From positions 434,001 to 498,000 of the forward strand of contig NZ_JAOCZP010000002.1 of assembly GCF_025336525.1 (NCBI RefSeq): DNA of 64,000 nt, in the 5' to 3' direction. Under the pieces are notes generated by a model. The model did no database searches, was not told the origin of the DNA, and saw only the letters and a program-made list of their open reading frames with translations. How positions within the stretch are numbered: the first letter of the stretch is position 1; every line of letters starts with the position of its first letter. Shown piece by piece: positions 43,121-54,545 of this stretch. Position numbers and translations under genes: made by a program. The DNA comes from Chelativorans salis. Lineage in GTDB: Bacteria > Pseudomonadota > Alphaproteobacteria > Rhizobiales > Rhizobiaceae.

Positions 43121-43999
43121 TTAAACGCGCCCCAGTTCCTCCGCCAGTATCTCGTAGACGAGCCGGATGCGCCGGCTGGTGCGGAGCTCGCGGTGGGTGA
43201 CGAGCCAGACGGGAAATCGTGGCGGTTCGAGGTCGGGGAAGAGCTCGACCACGCCTTCGGTGCGCAGCGCGATCTCGCGGCTCATGAGGCCAACGCCCAG
43301 TCCGCGTTTGACCATTTCCCACACGACGGCCGAGCTTTCGGAGACGAGGCGGAAACCGTCCACCGTCGCACGCGTGCCGATGCCGCGCATAAGTTCGGCG
43401 AAGCGCTCGCTCTGCTCGTAGCCGATGAAGTCGTGCGGCGCGACATCCGCCGGCGATTTCGGATGTCCGTTGCGAGCGAGCCAAGATGAAGCAGCATAAA
43501 AATGCGCAGTGCTCTCGCGCACCAGTCTGCCGATGAGGTTGTCGCCCTCGGGCCGCACATGGCGGATAGCGATGTCCGCCTCGCGCCGCTGCAGGTCGCT
43601 GAGCGAGTTGGAAGCGATGATGACGAGCGTGACCTGCGGCGCTTCCCTGCGGATGCGCGCTACGATCTCCGGCAGGACGTAGGCTGCGTTGCCGTCGGTG
43701 GCGGAGATGGTGACGCGACCCTCGATCGCCTCGGCACGGCCGCTCGCCGCGAAGCTCATGGCGAGGGCGGCTTCGCCCATGGCGCGCGCATGCTGCAAAA
43801 GGCTGTCGCCCGCCTCGGTGAGCACGAGCTTCTTGCCGATTCGCTCGAACAGAAGAACCGCAAGCTCGGCCTCAAGGGCGGCGACCTGCCGGGACAAGGT
43901 GGGCTGAGTGAGCCCGAGCTTGCGCGCAGCGGCCGAGAGCGACCCGGCCTCGGCGGTGGCGAGGAAGGCGCGAGCGCGGTTCCAGTCGATTTCAGTCAT
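43121..43999 (-). CDS. LysR-family transcriptional regulator
   Basis: 292 residues. N-terminal winged helix-turn-helix (about 1-62): FLATAEAGSLSAAARKLGLTQPTLSRQVAALE; effector-binding domain from about 88 (GRVTISATDGNAAYVLPEIVARI). I start at ATG 43999 (MTEIDWNRAR), which puts the HTH at the usual place; the frame remains open upstream. It is divergent from the SAM methyltransferase gene with 85 bases between, so it likely controls that gene and itself, as LysR proteins usually do. Confidence 0.88.
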   Translation of the reverse strand: MTEIDWNRARAFLATAEAGSLSAAARKLGLTQPTLSRQVAALEAELAVLLFERIGKKLVLTEAGDSLLQHARAMGEAALAMSFAASGRAEAIEGRVTISATDGNAAYVLPEIVARIRREAPQVTLVIIASNSLSDLQRREADIAIRHVRPEGDNLIGRLVRESTAHFYAASSWLARNGHPKSPADVAPHDFIGYEQSERFAELMRGIGTRATVDGFRLVSESSAVVWEMVKRGLGVGLMSREIALRTEGVVELFPDLEPPRFPVWLVTHRELRTSRRIRLVYEILAEELGRV

Positions 44000-44084
44000 A
44001 CAAAAAAGTATATCGCTTGTGCGTTGGTCCGCAATTCCAAATTCCTGCGCATATGCTAGAGCACGATGCACAAGGAGGCCACCA

Positions 44085-44723
44085 GTGTTCCAAACGCACA
44101 ACGACGCACGTTTCTGGGACCGCATCGCGCGCAAATACGCCGCCGATCCGATCGCCGACATGGCGGGCTACGAGCGGACGCTGGCGCGTACGCGCGACTA
44201 TCTCGATGGCGGCGAGACGGCGTTCGAGTTCGGGTGCGGTACGGGTACGACAGCGCTGCGGCTGGCACCGTTTGTCGCGCGCATCGTGGCAACCGACATA
44301 TCGGGCGAGATGATCGCGATCGCGCGCGAGAAGGCCGTGGCGCAAGACTGCGCCAACGTCGAGTTCGCGGCAGCGACGCCAGATGCCGCACCCTGGCCGG
44401 ACGGTTCGTTCGACGTGGCGTTCGGTTTCAACGTGCTGCATCTGGTGGCCGAGCGGGAAGCGGCCCTGCGGGGGTTACATCGGCTCCTGAAACCGGGCGG
44501 GCTCTTCATCTCCAAGACGCCGTGCCTGAAAGAGATGAACCCCGCCGTGCGGGTTGCGATACCGGTCATGCAGTTCGTCGGCAAGGCGCCCTATGTGTCG
44601 GTCTTTTCCGGGCCGGAGCTGGAGCGGGAGATCGAAGCCGCCGGCTTCGAGATCGTCGAGAGCGACCGCCACGGCACGCGCGGCAGGGATGCCCGGCCGT
44701 TCCTCGTTACAAAAAAGCAGTGA
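44085..44723 (+). CDS. SAM-dependent methyltransferase (class I)
   Basis: 212 residues from a GTG at 44085 with AAGGAGG 7 bases before it. Motif I FEFGCGTGTTAL (about 47-58), acidic loop ATDISGEMI, motif II DGSFDVAFGFNVLHLV and LLKPGGLFI identify a UbiE/COQ5-like methyltransferase of small molecules or lipids. Substrate unknown. Paired divergently with a LysR regulator. Confidence 0.85.
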   Translation: MFQTHNDARFWDRIARKYAADPIADMAGYERTLARTRDYLDGGETAFEFGCGTGTTALRLAPFVARIVATDISGEMIAIAREKAVAQDCANVEFAAATPDAAPWPDGSFDVAFGFNVLHLVAEREAALRGLHRLLKPGGLFISKTPCLKEMNPAVRVAIPVMQFVGKAPYVSVFSGPELEREIEAAGFEIVESDRHGTRGRDARPFLVTKKQ

Positions 44724-45062
44724 AGATGCCCTCTGAATGCGCCGGATCTCATGTCTGGCCGTCAACAAGGCCGCCGGCATGCGCCAAGGAGTGTGGCTGC
44801 CACACGATCTCGCCTTCCGGTCGGAGAGTAGGGCTTCCGAGCCGCAAGAACGGCAACGAAGGTCCCGAAAGGGCTCAAACAACCGTTCGCCGTGCTTGTC
44901 GTGGATGACCGCAGAGGGTCGAACCTTCGCGTTTCTCTGAGGTCATGAGAGGGTGGATTTCCGCCGTACCTTCCCTCGAATCGGGAACGAGCAGGAAGAG
45001 TGGACGCGCAAACACAGCCGCATCAGCACAAAAATATGACGGGATAGGCGAGCATTCGGCTC
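44724..45062. other. Intergenic region, no gene seen
   Basis: 339 bases between the methyltransferase and the HxlR gene. Several short frames exist, none with family resemblance or a good ribosome site. No repeat or RNA structure stands out. It may be decayed coding sequence. Confidence 0.4.
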
Positions 45063-45416
45063 CTACGCGGTGGTATCCGCCATCGCCATGTCCTGTTCCT
45101 GACCAAGGCCATCGGTTGTCTCCCACCAATCACCCAAAGCATCGATGAGAGGCACCAGCTTTTGTCCTGCGGAGGTTAACTCGTACTCGACTCGAAGCGG
45201 ATAGCCCTCGAATTCGGTACGCTGAACGATGCCAGCATCTTCGAGCTTGCGTAGCTCGAGCGTTAGCATTTTGTGCGAGATCGTTGGATTGTCCCGGCGC
45301 AGGTCGCTGAAGCGCTTGGTACCTTCTTGCAGATAGTAGATGAGCAGAGTCGGCCAGCGGCCGCTGAGCACTTGCATCACTTCTTCGATCGGACAGCGGG
45401 AGACGAGATTTTTCAT
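45063..45416 (-). CDS. HxlR-family regulator
   Basis: 117 residues with the full HxlR domain (CPIEEVMQVLSGRWPTLLIYYL, FSDLRRDNPTISHKMLTLELRKLEDAGIV). The family-conserved N-terminal Cys is present (Cys8), the residue used by YodB/HypR-type members to sense quinones or disulfide stress. It is divergent from a glutathione transferase gene 108 bases away, which supports control of electrophile detoxification; the inducer is inferred. Confidence 0.88.
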   Translation of the reverse strand: MKNLVSRCPIEEVMQVLSGRWPTLLIYYLQEGTKRFSDLRRDNPTISHKMLTLELRKLEDAGIVQRTEFEGYPLRVEYELTSAGQKLVPLIDALGDWWETTDGLGQEQDMAMADTTA

Positions 45417-45429
45417 CGGAACCTCGTGG

Positions 45430-45447
45430 TTACAAAAAGGTGCGTAA
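45430..45447. promoter_or_regulatory. Candidate HxlR operator TTAC-N10-GTAA
   Basis: A dyad TTAC (45430-45433) / GTAA (45444-45447) lies 14 bases upstream of the HxlR start in the divergent gap with the GST gene. The arms are short, so this is tentative. Confidence 0.3.
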
Positions 45448-45524
45448 TTTACTTGGCCCGGCGAGCCGCTAGGTTCCAGTTTCGCTGCGCAGCGTGATCA
45501 CCAGAAATCACGGAGAACGATATC

Positions 45525-46229
45525 ATGGAACCGATCCTACTTTATGGCTTCCCGTCCGGAAGCTCGATGGGGCTTGTCGCTGCCCTCGAATGGCTGGGCA
45601 AGCCTTACAGGCTGTGCCGCGTTGATATGTTCGGCGAGATGCGCGACCCTTCGTACAGACGTATCAATCCGCGTGTAGAAACGCCCGCCTTCATTACCGA
45701 AAAGGGCGAGGTGTTGACGGAAACCATGGCGATTGCCGCCTGGCTCGAGGCGCGAGATACGGAACGACGTATCAGCTTCGATCCGTTGTCACGAGAGGCA
45801 GCCCGGATGCACCAGATGATAGCGTTCATCAATACTGGCTTTACTGGCTCGTTCAGTCCGCTTTGGGCCGCTATGGAAATGGAGCCGCCCAACCCCGCAA
45901 TGCAGTCTGCGCTGCGCAACTGGGGCCGTGAAGGCGTGATCGAACGTCACGACAGGCTGGAAGAGATGATCGGTGACAGCAGGTTCCTGATCACCGATCG
46001 GCCCACCCTTGCCGACGGCCTCCTGATCGGTGTAGCGCGCTGGCTCGACTTCCATGAGGTGGCGAACAAAAGCCGTTGGCCGAAGCTTGCCGCGGTTCGG
46101 GAGCGTATCGAAGCGGAGCCGGCGGTCATTTATGCCACGGCATTGGAAAACGGTGAAATCCAGCCGGGAAGTGGTGCATGCTTCGGTCATGTCGAGCTCG
46201 TGGAAGTTATAAGACAATTCGGCAGTTAG
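45525..46229 (+). CDS. Glutathione S-transferase family protein
   Basis: 234 residues. Thioredoxin-like N-terminal domain (about 1-78): ILLYGFPSGSSMGLVAALEWLGKPY, cis-Pro motif VETPAFI and the GSH-binding ETMAIAAWLE; all-helical C-terminal domain from about 88. The active-site position has Ser residues (PSGSS) rather than a Cys. Likely conjugates or reduces electrophiles in the cytoplasm. Divergent from HxlR, its probable regulator. Confidence 0.85.
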   Translation: MEPILLYGFPSGSSMGLVAALEWLGKPYRLCRVDMFGEMRDPSYRRINPRVETPAFITEKGEVLTETMAIAAWLEARDTERRISFDPLSREAARMHQMIAFINTGFTGSFSPLWAAMEMEPPNPAMQSALRNWGREGVIERHDRLEEMIGDSRFLITDRPTLADGLLIGVARWLDFHEVANKSRWPKLAAVRERIEAEPAVIYATALENGEIQPGSGACFGHVELVEVIRQFGS

Positions 46230-46276
46230 TGACCATTGGGCGCGGACTCAGACAATGGTTTCTGGCCCGCGCGCCA

Positions 46277-46342
46277 TTAATTGCGCGACGAAGTATTCCG
46301 TGCAACGGCGGTATGTCTCAGAAGGGTGGAAAGTTCGCGTTG
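46277..46342 (+). repeat. Direct repeat copy B (uninterrupted)
   Basis: The same orientation as copy A at 41014-41219. The 21-base and 44-base halves are contiguous here, separated by one base, with weaker similarity continuing to about 46365. It lies just after the GST gene and closes the repeat-flanked segment. Confidence 0.8.
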
Positions 46343-46418
46343 CTGCCCTTGAATTGAACGCGCAGGAAGCGCCAGGAGCGGACGTTAATCTGCCGAAAGT
46401 CCCGAGTAGGATGCACGA

Positions 46419-46772
46419 TCAGTCGGCAGAATTGGCAGGGTTCGGGCCTGCATTCCTGCCCGCCCAGTAGTGGACGGATATTTTTCGACCGTTATCGAGG
46501 ATACGGGCGGCGATTTCAGGATCCCCACCCTCGCACGTTTCAGGATCGGCTCCGCATAACAGCAAGAACAGGTTTTGGTGTACGACGGCGGCAAAATACT
46601 CGTATGCCGGTGGCCTTTCCTGAGATCCGATTGATTGCAGCTCTTCGGCGGCTTGATTCTCGGCATCCTCAAGAGCTTTGTAAACCGTAGCCAACATAGC
46701 TTGTTCGGCTCGTTTCAGTATGTCGTTGACTTGCCTTTCAGCGGGAGTGAGGACAGGGCAGCTCTGACTCAT
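46419..46772 (-). CDS. Hypothetical protein
   Basis: 117 residues from ATG 46772, preferred because AGGAG sits about 8 bases upstream; the ATG at 46781 adjoins it. Mostly helical: RQVNDILKRAEQAMLATVYKALEDAENQAAEELQSI, then a segment with two Cys (LLLCGADPETCEGGDPEIAARILDNG). No signal peptide or clear membrane helix and no family recognised. It lies just outside repeat copy B. Confidence 0.5.
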   Translation of the reverse strand: MSQSCPVLTPAERQVNDILKRAEQAMLATVYKALEDAENQAAEELQSIGSQERPPAYEYFAAVVHQNLFLLLCGADPETCEGGDPEIAARILDNGRKISVHYWAGRNAGPNPANSAD

Positions 46773-49676
<2,904 letters not shown>

Positions 49677-49736
49677 AATCATACATGAAGGGGCACAAAA
49701 GTGCATGAAACGGTCGAAATGACCGAGGAGGCCGAG

Positions 49737-50162
49737 ATGAAAAAGCAAATCGCAACGCTCTGCGCGGCGGTCATGGCGCTCTCCGTTGCAGGTGTCCCCA
49801 CCGCGCCGGCCATATCCGCGCCGGTGTATCCGGCGCCCTTGGCAACACCCGCCAGTGGCAAGCTGATCGAGGAGGTGAACCATCGCCACAGGTACTACGC
49901 GCGCGACTATCATCGCTACAGGAAGCACCGCCACCGCTCCAGGCGCGGCAATGCCGGCGCGTTTCTCGGCGGTCTTGCGGCGGGTGCGATCCTTGGCGGA
50001 CTGCTATCCCAGTCGTCGCGGGCGGCACCCGTCTACCGTTACCGCACCAGCGACCCGCATGTGCAGTGGTGCTTGCGGCGCTATCGTTCCTACGACGTGC
50101 GCACGGACACCTTCCAGCCCTACAGCGGTCCGCGCAAATATTGTAACTCGCCATACCGCTGA
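49737..50162 (+). CDS. BA14K-family protein
   Basis: 141 residues. Signal peptide (MKKQIATLCAAVMALSVAGV), a His/Arg/Tyr-rich stretch, a Gly/Ala/Leu hydrophobic segment (GAFLGGLAAGAILGGLL) and the C-terminal BA14K repeat (HVQWCLRRYRSYDVRTDTFQPYSGPRKYC). The family was named for an immunoreactive lectin-like Brucella protein and is restricted to Rhizobiales-like bacteria; its role is poorly known. Start at 49737 with GAGGAGG about 6 bases upstream; an ATG at 49701 is in frame. Confidence 0.85.
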   Translation: MKKQIATLCAAVMALSVAGVPTAPAISAPVYPAPLATPASGKLIEEVNHRHRYYARDYHRYRKHRHRSRRGNAGAFLGGLAAGAILGGLLSQSSRAAPVYRYRTSDPHVQWCLRRYRSYDVRTDTFQPYSGPRKYCNSPYR

Positions 50163-50181
50163 GCCGAGGCTCCAGGCGAAA

Positions 50182-50207
50182 CCGGCCGCCGCGCGGGCGG
50201 CGGCCGG
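50182..50207 (+). terminator. GC stem-loop after the BA14K gene
   Basis: CCGGCCGCC (50182-50190) pairs with GGCGGCCGG (50199-50207) around an 8-base loop, 20 bases past the stop. There is no U-run, so it may stabilise the mRNA end rather than terminate alone. Confidence 0.45.
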
Positions 50208-50306
50208 CTCTCCGGCCAACCGATCATCCGCCTTCATCGTTGGCTCAATGAAATTGATATGACTGGTCAGCCTTCCTGACCTATGCTTACCGGCAGGAGG
50301 TTCCCC

Positions 50307-51035
50307 ATGACCGCTGACAGCTATGCCGCGCCGCGCCCGTGGAGCGAATTCATGCTTGGCGCGCGTAGGAGCCTGCCGGTCCTCGTGGCCGCCGCTCCCT
50401 TCGGCCTTTTGTTCGGCATGCTGGCGGTAGAGAACGGTTTTTCCACCTTCGAGGCGGTCTTCATGAGCGCCGCCATCTACGCCGGCGCCAGCCAGATGGT
50501 GGGCCTCGACCTGTTCGGTGCAAAAATCGCACCGTGGCTGGTCGTCCTTTCGATCTTCGCCGTCAATTTCCGCCACGTGCTCTATTCAGCCACCATCGGC
50601 CGCCAGCTCTCCCACTGGACGCCTTTGCAGCGTGTCATCGGCTTTTTCTTCCTGGTCGACCCGCAATTCGCTGAAGCCGAGCAGCGGGTGGAGAGCGGCC
50701 GTGCGGTCAGCTTCACGTGGTACATGGGGCTTGCCCTGCCGATCTATGCCTGCTGGGTCGTCGAGGCGTGGCTCGGAGCCCTGTTCGGCCGCCTCATCCC
50801 CGATCCGCATGCGCTGGGGCTCGACTTCCTTTTACCGATTTACTTCCTCGGCCTCGTCATGAGCTTCCGCAAACGTGCCCTGTGGCTGCCGGTCGTGGGT
50901 GTGAGCGCGGTGGCGTCCATCATCGCCTACAAGACCGTAGGCTCTCCCTGGCACGTGTCGATCGGCGCGCTGGCCGGCGTCTTCCTCGGTGCATTGCTGC
51001 CGCCGGGCAAAGCTGCGCGGGAGGAGGCGCAATGA
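50307..51035 (+). CDS. azlC: AzlC, branched-chain amino acid exporter large subunit
   Basis: 242 residues with about seven membrane helices. Family marks: FMLGARRSLPVLVAAAPFGLLFG, SAAIYAGASQMVGLDL and NFRHVLYSATI. With AzlD it exports branched-chain amino acids or analogues through the inner membrane. I start at ATG 50307 because AGGAGG lies 6 bases before it; ATG 50283 is in frame. ATGA overlap with azlD. Confidence 0.9.
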   Translation: MTADSYAAPRPWSEFMLGARRSLPVLVAAAPFGLLFGMLAVENGFSTFEAVFMSAAIYAGASQMVGLDLFGAKIAPWLVVLSIFAVNFRHVLYSATIGRQLSHWTPLQRVIGFFFLVDPQFAEAEQRVESGRAVSFTWYMGLALPIYACWVVEAWLGALFGRLIPDPHALGLDFLLPIYFLGLVMSFRKRALWLPVVGVSAVASIIAYKTVGSPWHVSIGALAGVFLGALLPPGKAAREEAQ

Positions 51036-51331
51036 GCACTATTTTCTGGATCATCGTCGCCGGGGCGGTGCTGACCTACCTGACGCGCGCCGGCGGGCAT
51101 CTGGTGCTCTCGCGCTTCGAGCGCATCCATCCGCGCGTGGAGGCAGGGCTGAACGCCGTGCCCGCGGCAGTTCTGACGACCCTGGTGGCGCCCGCCGCGA
51201 TGGAGGGCGGGCCGGCCGAGATTGCGGCCCTGGCAGTAGGGGCGATGATCTCGCTGGCCGGTGGCGGCATGATGCCGATGTTTCTGTCGGCAACGGCGCT
51301 GCTCATCCTTCTGCGCCATTTGCTGGGGTAG
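51032..51331 (+). CDS. azlD: AzlD, branched-chain amino acid exporter small subunit
   Basis: 99 residues with three to four membrane helices (IFWIIVAGAVLTYLTRAGGHLVL; AVPAAVLTTLVAPAAM; LILLRHLLG). The size, the TYLTRAGG start and the overlap with azlC identify the small subunit of the AzlCD exporter. GGGAGGAGG precedes the ATG. Confidence 0.9.
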   Translation: MSTIFWIIVAGAVLTYLTRAGGHLVLSRFERIHPRVEAGLNAVPAAVLTTLVAPAAMEGGPAEIAALAVGAMISLAGGGMMPMFLSATALLILLRHLLG

Positions 51332-51340
51332 GGCGGGTCT

Positions 51341-53164
51341 TTACAGCGGCGCCGTCGCCCCACGCAGCCATGCAGCCGTCTCTCCATCGACCAGCGGCCC
51401 GACCTCCTCGAACACCCGCTTGTGATAGGCATCCAGCCACGCCCGCTCCTCCACACTCAGGAGCGAAGGTTCGATAAGCCGGCGGTCGATAGGCGCCAGC
51501 GTTAGCGTCTCAAAGCCGTGCATCTCCACCTCGCCACCCGGCACCGCCTTGGGCGGCGTGACGACGATGAGGTTCTCGATGCGGATGCCGTAGTGTCCGG
51601 CGCGGTAGTAGCCGGGCTCGTTGGAGAGGATCATGCCGGTGCGCAGCTTTTCCGTGCCGGTCTTGGCGATGCGCTGCGGGCCCTCGTGCACGGAGAGATA
51701 GGAGCCGACGCCATGGCCTGTGCCATGGCCGTAGTCGAGACCGGCGTTCCAAAGCGCAAGCCGGGCGAAGGCGTCGATGTCCATGCCGCGGGTGCCCTCG
51801 GGAAAGCGCAGCATCGAGATGGCGATCATGCCCTTCAGCACCAAGGTGAAGCGGTTTCGCATCTCGTCCGTCGGCCGGCCGAGGGCGACGGTGCGTGTGA
51901 CGTCGGTCGTTCCGTCCTCGTACTGACCGCCTGAATCGACTAGCAGAAGCTCGCCCGATGCAAGCTTGCGGTTGGTCTTCTCCGTGACCCGATAGTGGAT
52001 GATGGCGCCGTTGGGCCCGGCGCCGGAGATGGTGTCGAAGGAGATGTCGCGCAGCGGCATCTGTGCTTCCTCGCCGGTGCGGCGGCATTCCTCCAGATGC
52101 TTGACGACAGCAATCTCGTCCAGGCTTTCCGGTTCCTGCGCGTCGAGCCAGGCAAGGAAGGGGGCAAGGGCCGCGCCGTCGCGGAGGTGGGCCGCACGGG
52201 CGCCCCTCAGCTCTGGCTCGTTCTTCATTGCCCGGGGAAGGGCGGTGGGGTCGGCGAAGGAGACGGTCGTGCCGCCGCTCTCCTCCACCAGGAGGCGCAG
52301 CTTCTCGGCGGCGCGGGCGTTATCGAGGCCGATCTTCGCGCCGTCTCGCGCCAGCTCCGCGAGCACGGTTTCCAGCTCCGAGGGCGCATGGAGCTCCGCC
52401 AGTTCGCGCAGGTAGGCCTCCGTTTCGTTCGAGAGCTTTTTCGGGTCCATGAAGAGGCGCGGTCGGTCTTTAGCCGAGAGAATGGCGAAACCGAGCGCCA
52501 GCGGCGTGTGCGGCACGTCGCTGCCACGGATGTTGAATGCCCAGGCGAGCGATGAGGGGTCGGTGAGCACCGTGTGGTCAATGCCGTCCTCGGCCAGCTT
52601 GCCGGCCAGGCGGGAGAGCTTGTCGGCGGCGGCTTCCCCGGCATAGCTGAGGGGATGGATGCGCACCGGCTCGGCGGGCGGTGCGGGCTGGTCCTCCCAG
52701 ATGGCGTCAACGAGATTGCGTTCGAGCGGCACGGCCTCCGCGCCTACCTTCTCCAGGGCCTTGCGCAGGCCGCGTATGTCGCCGATCGTGTGCAGCCAAG
52801 GATCGAAGCCGATGCGCGCACCCTTCGACAGGTGCGCCTTCATCCACTCCCGCGGCGGGTTGTCGACCAGGCTCTCGATGTCGAAGAGCGTGGGATCCGT
52901 CTGCTCGCCGGCCTGCAGCGTGTAGCGGCCGTCGACGAAGAGGATCGCCTTTCCGCGAAGGATAAGGGCCGCGCCCGCCGAGCCGGTGAAGCCGGTCAGC
53001 CATGCCAGCCGCTCCGCCCCCGGCGGCAGATATTCGCCCTGATGTTCGTCGCTGTGCGGTACCAGCAGGCCCTCGAGGTTTTCCTCTATCATCAACGCAC
53101 GCAAGCGCTCCAGGCGCGGACCTGCCTGTGAGGGATCGGCGGTGCTGTCGAACGACTGGAACAT
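51341..53164 (-). CDS. pepP: Xaa-Pro aminopeptidase (M24B, aminopeptidase P family)
   Basis: 607 residues: two creatinase-like N-terminal domains and a C-terminal pita-bread domain. The five metal ligands of the family are in place: Asp in VDSGGQY, Asp in TTDVTRT, His in GHGTGHGVG, Glu in SNEPGYY and Glu in FETLTLAPID. It removes N-terminal residues before proline, in the cytoplasm. The length matches the three-domain eukaryote-like class. Convergent with azlD (9 bases between stops). Confidence 0.92.
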   Translation of the reverse strand: MFQSFDSTADPSQAGPRLERLRALMIEENLEGLLVPHSDEHQGEYLPPGAERLAWLTGFTGSAGAALILRGKAILFVDGRYTLQAGEQTDPTLFDIESLVDNPPREWMKAHLSKGARIGFDPWLHTIGDIRGLRKALEKVGAEAVPLERNLVDAIWEDQPAPPAEPVRIHPLSYAGEAAADKLSRLAGKLAEDGIDHTVLTDPSSLAWAFNIRGSDVPHTPLALGFAILSAKDRPRLFMDPKKLSNETEAYLRELAELHAPSELETVLAELARDGAKIGLDNARAAEKLRLLVEESGGTTVSFADPTALPRAMKNEPELRGARAAHLRDGAALAPFLAWLDAQEPESLDEIAVVKHLEECRRTGEEAQMPLRDISFDTISGAGPNGAIIHYRVTEKTNRKLASGELLLVDSGGQYEDGTTDVTRTVALGRPTDEMRNRFTLVLKGMIAISMLRFPEGTRGMDIDAFARLALWNAGLDYGHGTGHGVGSYLSVHEGPQRIAKTGTEKLRTGMILSNEPGYYRAGHYGIRIENLIVVTPPKAVPGGEVEMHGFETLTLAPIDRRLIEPSLLSVEERAWLDAYHKRVFEEVGPLVDGETAAWLRGATAPL

Positions 53165-53394
53165 GGAGATACTCCGGAGGGGCTTCGAGGCCGCGAACCC
53201 TATCCGCCAGTGCGGGCGCGAGCAATGCAGCGGAGAGGGATTTCAATCTTATTGATGCTGCGATGCAGCATCTCCTTCGCGCATGCAAAAACCGAATGGC
53301 TGGCATGCACAATGAGCGCTGGTTGATCAGGTCAGCAGTGCTTACCTTTCAAAGCGTGGAGGACGAACTTTCGATTGTGAGAAGGAAACTTCAC

Positions 53395-53577
53395 ATGGCA
53401 CATGGTGCAAAGCGTGGATTTTTTCGTAACGCGGTAGATGCGTTGGTTGCTGCCCGCGAACGGCAGGTGAGCCGCTATGTCAATGGTGCGCTCCTGATGC
53501 TCGACGACGAGACGTTGAAGACGCACGGCTACAGCCGTGAAGAGCTGCGCCGCAGGGGCACGGCCTATATGTACTGA
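53395..53577 (+). CDS. DUF1127 small basic protein
   Basis: 60 residues. The C-terminal part (RYVNGALLMLDDETLKTHGYSREELRRRG) is the DUF1127 domain. Small Arg-rich DUF1127 proteins in Rhizobiales bind RNA and affect phosphate and stress responses, and are often highly expressed. GAAGGAAA precedes the ATG, and a very strong terminator follows. Monocistronic. Confidence 0.85.
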   Translation: MAHGAKRGFFRNAVDALVAARERQVSRYVNGALLMLDDETLKTHGYSREELRRRGTAYMY

Positions 53578-53601
53578 GTTTTCCGCTCGGGGCTTGGAAA
53601 G

Positions 53602-53636
53602 AGGCGGCTGCAGCCACTGCGGCCGCCTTTTCTTTT
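53602..53636 (+). terminator. Strong rho-independent terminator
   Basis: A 12-bp stem (53602-53613 with 53617-53628, one G-T pair) and a 3-base CCA loop are followed by TTTTCTTTT. It ends the DUF1127 transcript and overlaps the last base or so of the convergent prmA. Confidence 0.88.
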
Positions 53637-54508
53637 CAGCGCTTCATGTGAAGCGTGGCCCAGCCCTCGCGGTGTATCGTGGCGACGTGGCGGAAGCCTT
53701 GGCCGACATAGGAGGCGATGACGGCGCGGCGCTGGCGGTCCAGAATGCCCGACAGGATGAGCGACCCGCCCGGTGCCAGATGATGTGCCATATCGGGCGC
53801 CAGCCGCATCAGCGGGCGAGCGAGGATGTTGGCGACAATCAGGTCGAAAGGCCGCCTTTCGGCAAATAGGCGGTGATGGAAGCCGGGCGCGGTGACGGCC
53901 TGTACCCAGGCGATCGCTTCGTTCAGCCGCACATTGGCGCGGGCCACACGCGTTGCCGTGGCGTCGATGTCGGTGGCCAGCACCGGAATGCGCCTGAGCT
54001 TGGCGATGGCGATGGCCAGGACGGCACTGCCGGTGCCGAGGTCGAGAGCATTCATGGGGCGCTCGCGGTTCACAACGCTACCGATCATCTCCAGGCAGCC
54101 TGCCGTCGTGCCGTGGTGGCCGGTGCCGAAGGCGAGGCCAGCTTCGATCTCGATGGCGATCTCGCCCGGCCGCGCGCCGCTGCGTTGGTGGGCGCCGTGG
54201 ATGAAGAAACGGCCGGCCCGCACGGCATGCAGGCCCTCCAGCGCGTGGGCCACCCAGTCGGTTTCCGGAAGCTCCTCCGTAGCGATCTCAGGAATGGCGG
54301 GCAGGGCACAGAGGACCGTTCGCATGCGCGCTTTCACGCCGTCGACGTCCTCCATCGCATAGACGGAGACTTCGTGCAGGTCCCGCGCCTCGTCGATCTC
54401 CATGATGGCGAGTGCCAACCCGTCATCCTCGAATGCACGGTCGAAGAGATCGTAGATGCGGGTTGCAAGCGCCTGCGGCGCCTGAAGGTAGAGACGGGTC
54501 TGAGGCAT
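53636..54508 (-). CDS. prmA: Ribosomal protein L11 methyltransferase PrmA
   Basis: 290 residues. N-terminal L11-recognition domain, then GLAFGTGHHGTTAGCL, motif I ALDLGTGSAVLAIA, ATDIDATATRVA and the NILARPL motif typical of PrmA (NILA). It trimethylates L11 at several sites. I start at ATG 54508 (MPQTRLYL); a TTG at 54517 is in frame. Sits between the DUF1127 terminator and the SCO gene. Confidence 0.92.
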   Translation of the reverse strand: MPQTRLYLQAPQALATRIYDLFDRAFEDDGLALAIMEIDEARDLHEVSVYAMEDVDGVKARMRTVLCALPAIPEIATEELPETDWVAHALEGLHAVRAGRFFIHGAHQRSGARPGEIAIEIEAGLAFGTGHHGTTAGCLEMIGSVVNRERPMNALDLGTGSAVLAIAIAKLRRIPVLATDIDATATRVARANVRLNEAIAWVQAVTAPGFHHRLFAERRPFDLIVANILARPLMRLAPDMAHHLAPGGSLILSGILDRQRRAVIASYVGQGFRHVATIHREGWATLHMKR

Positions 54509-54545
54509 TGGTCTCAAGGCGGGGGGTTATAGGAGGAGGGGCCAG

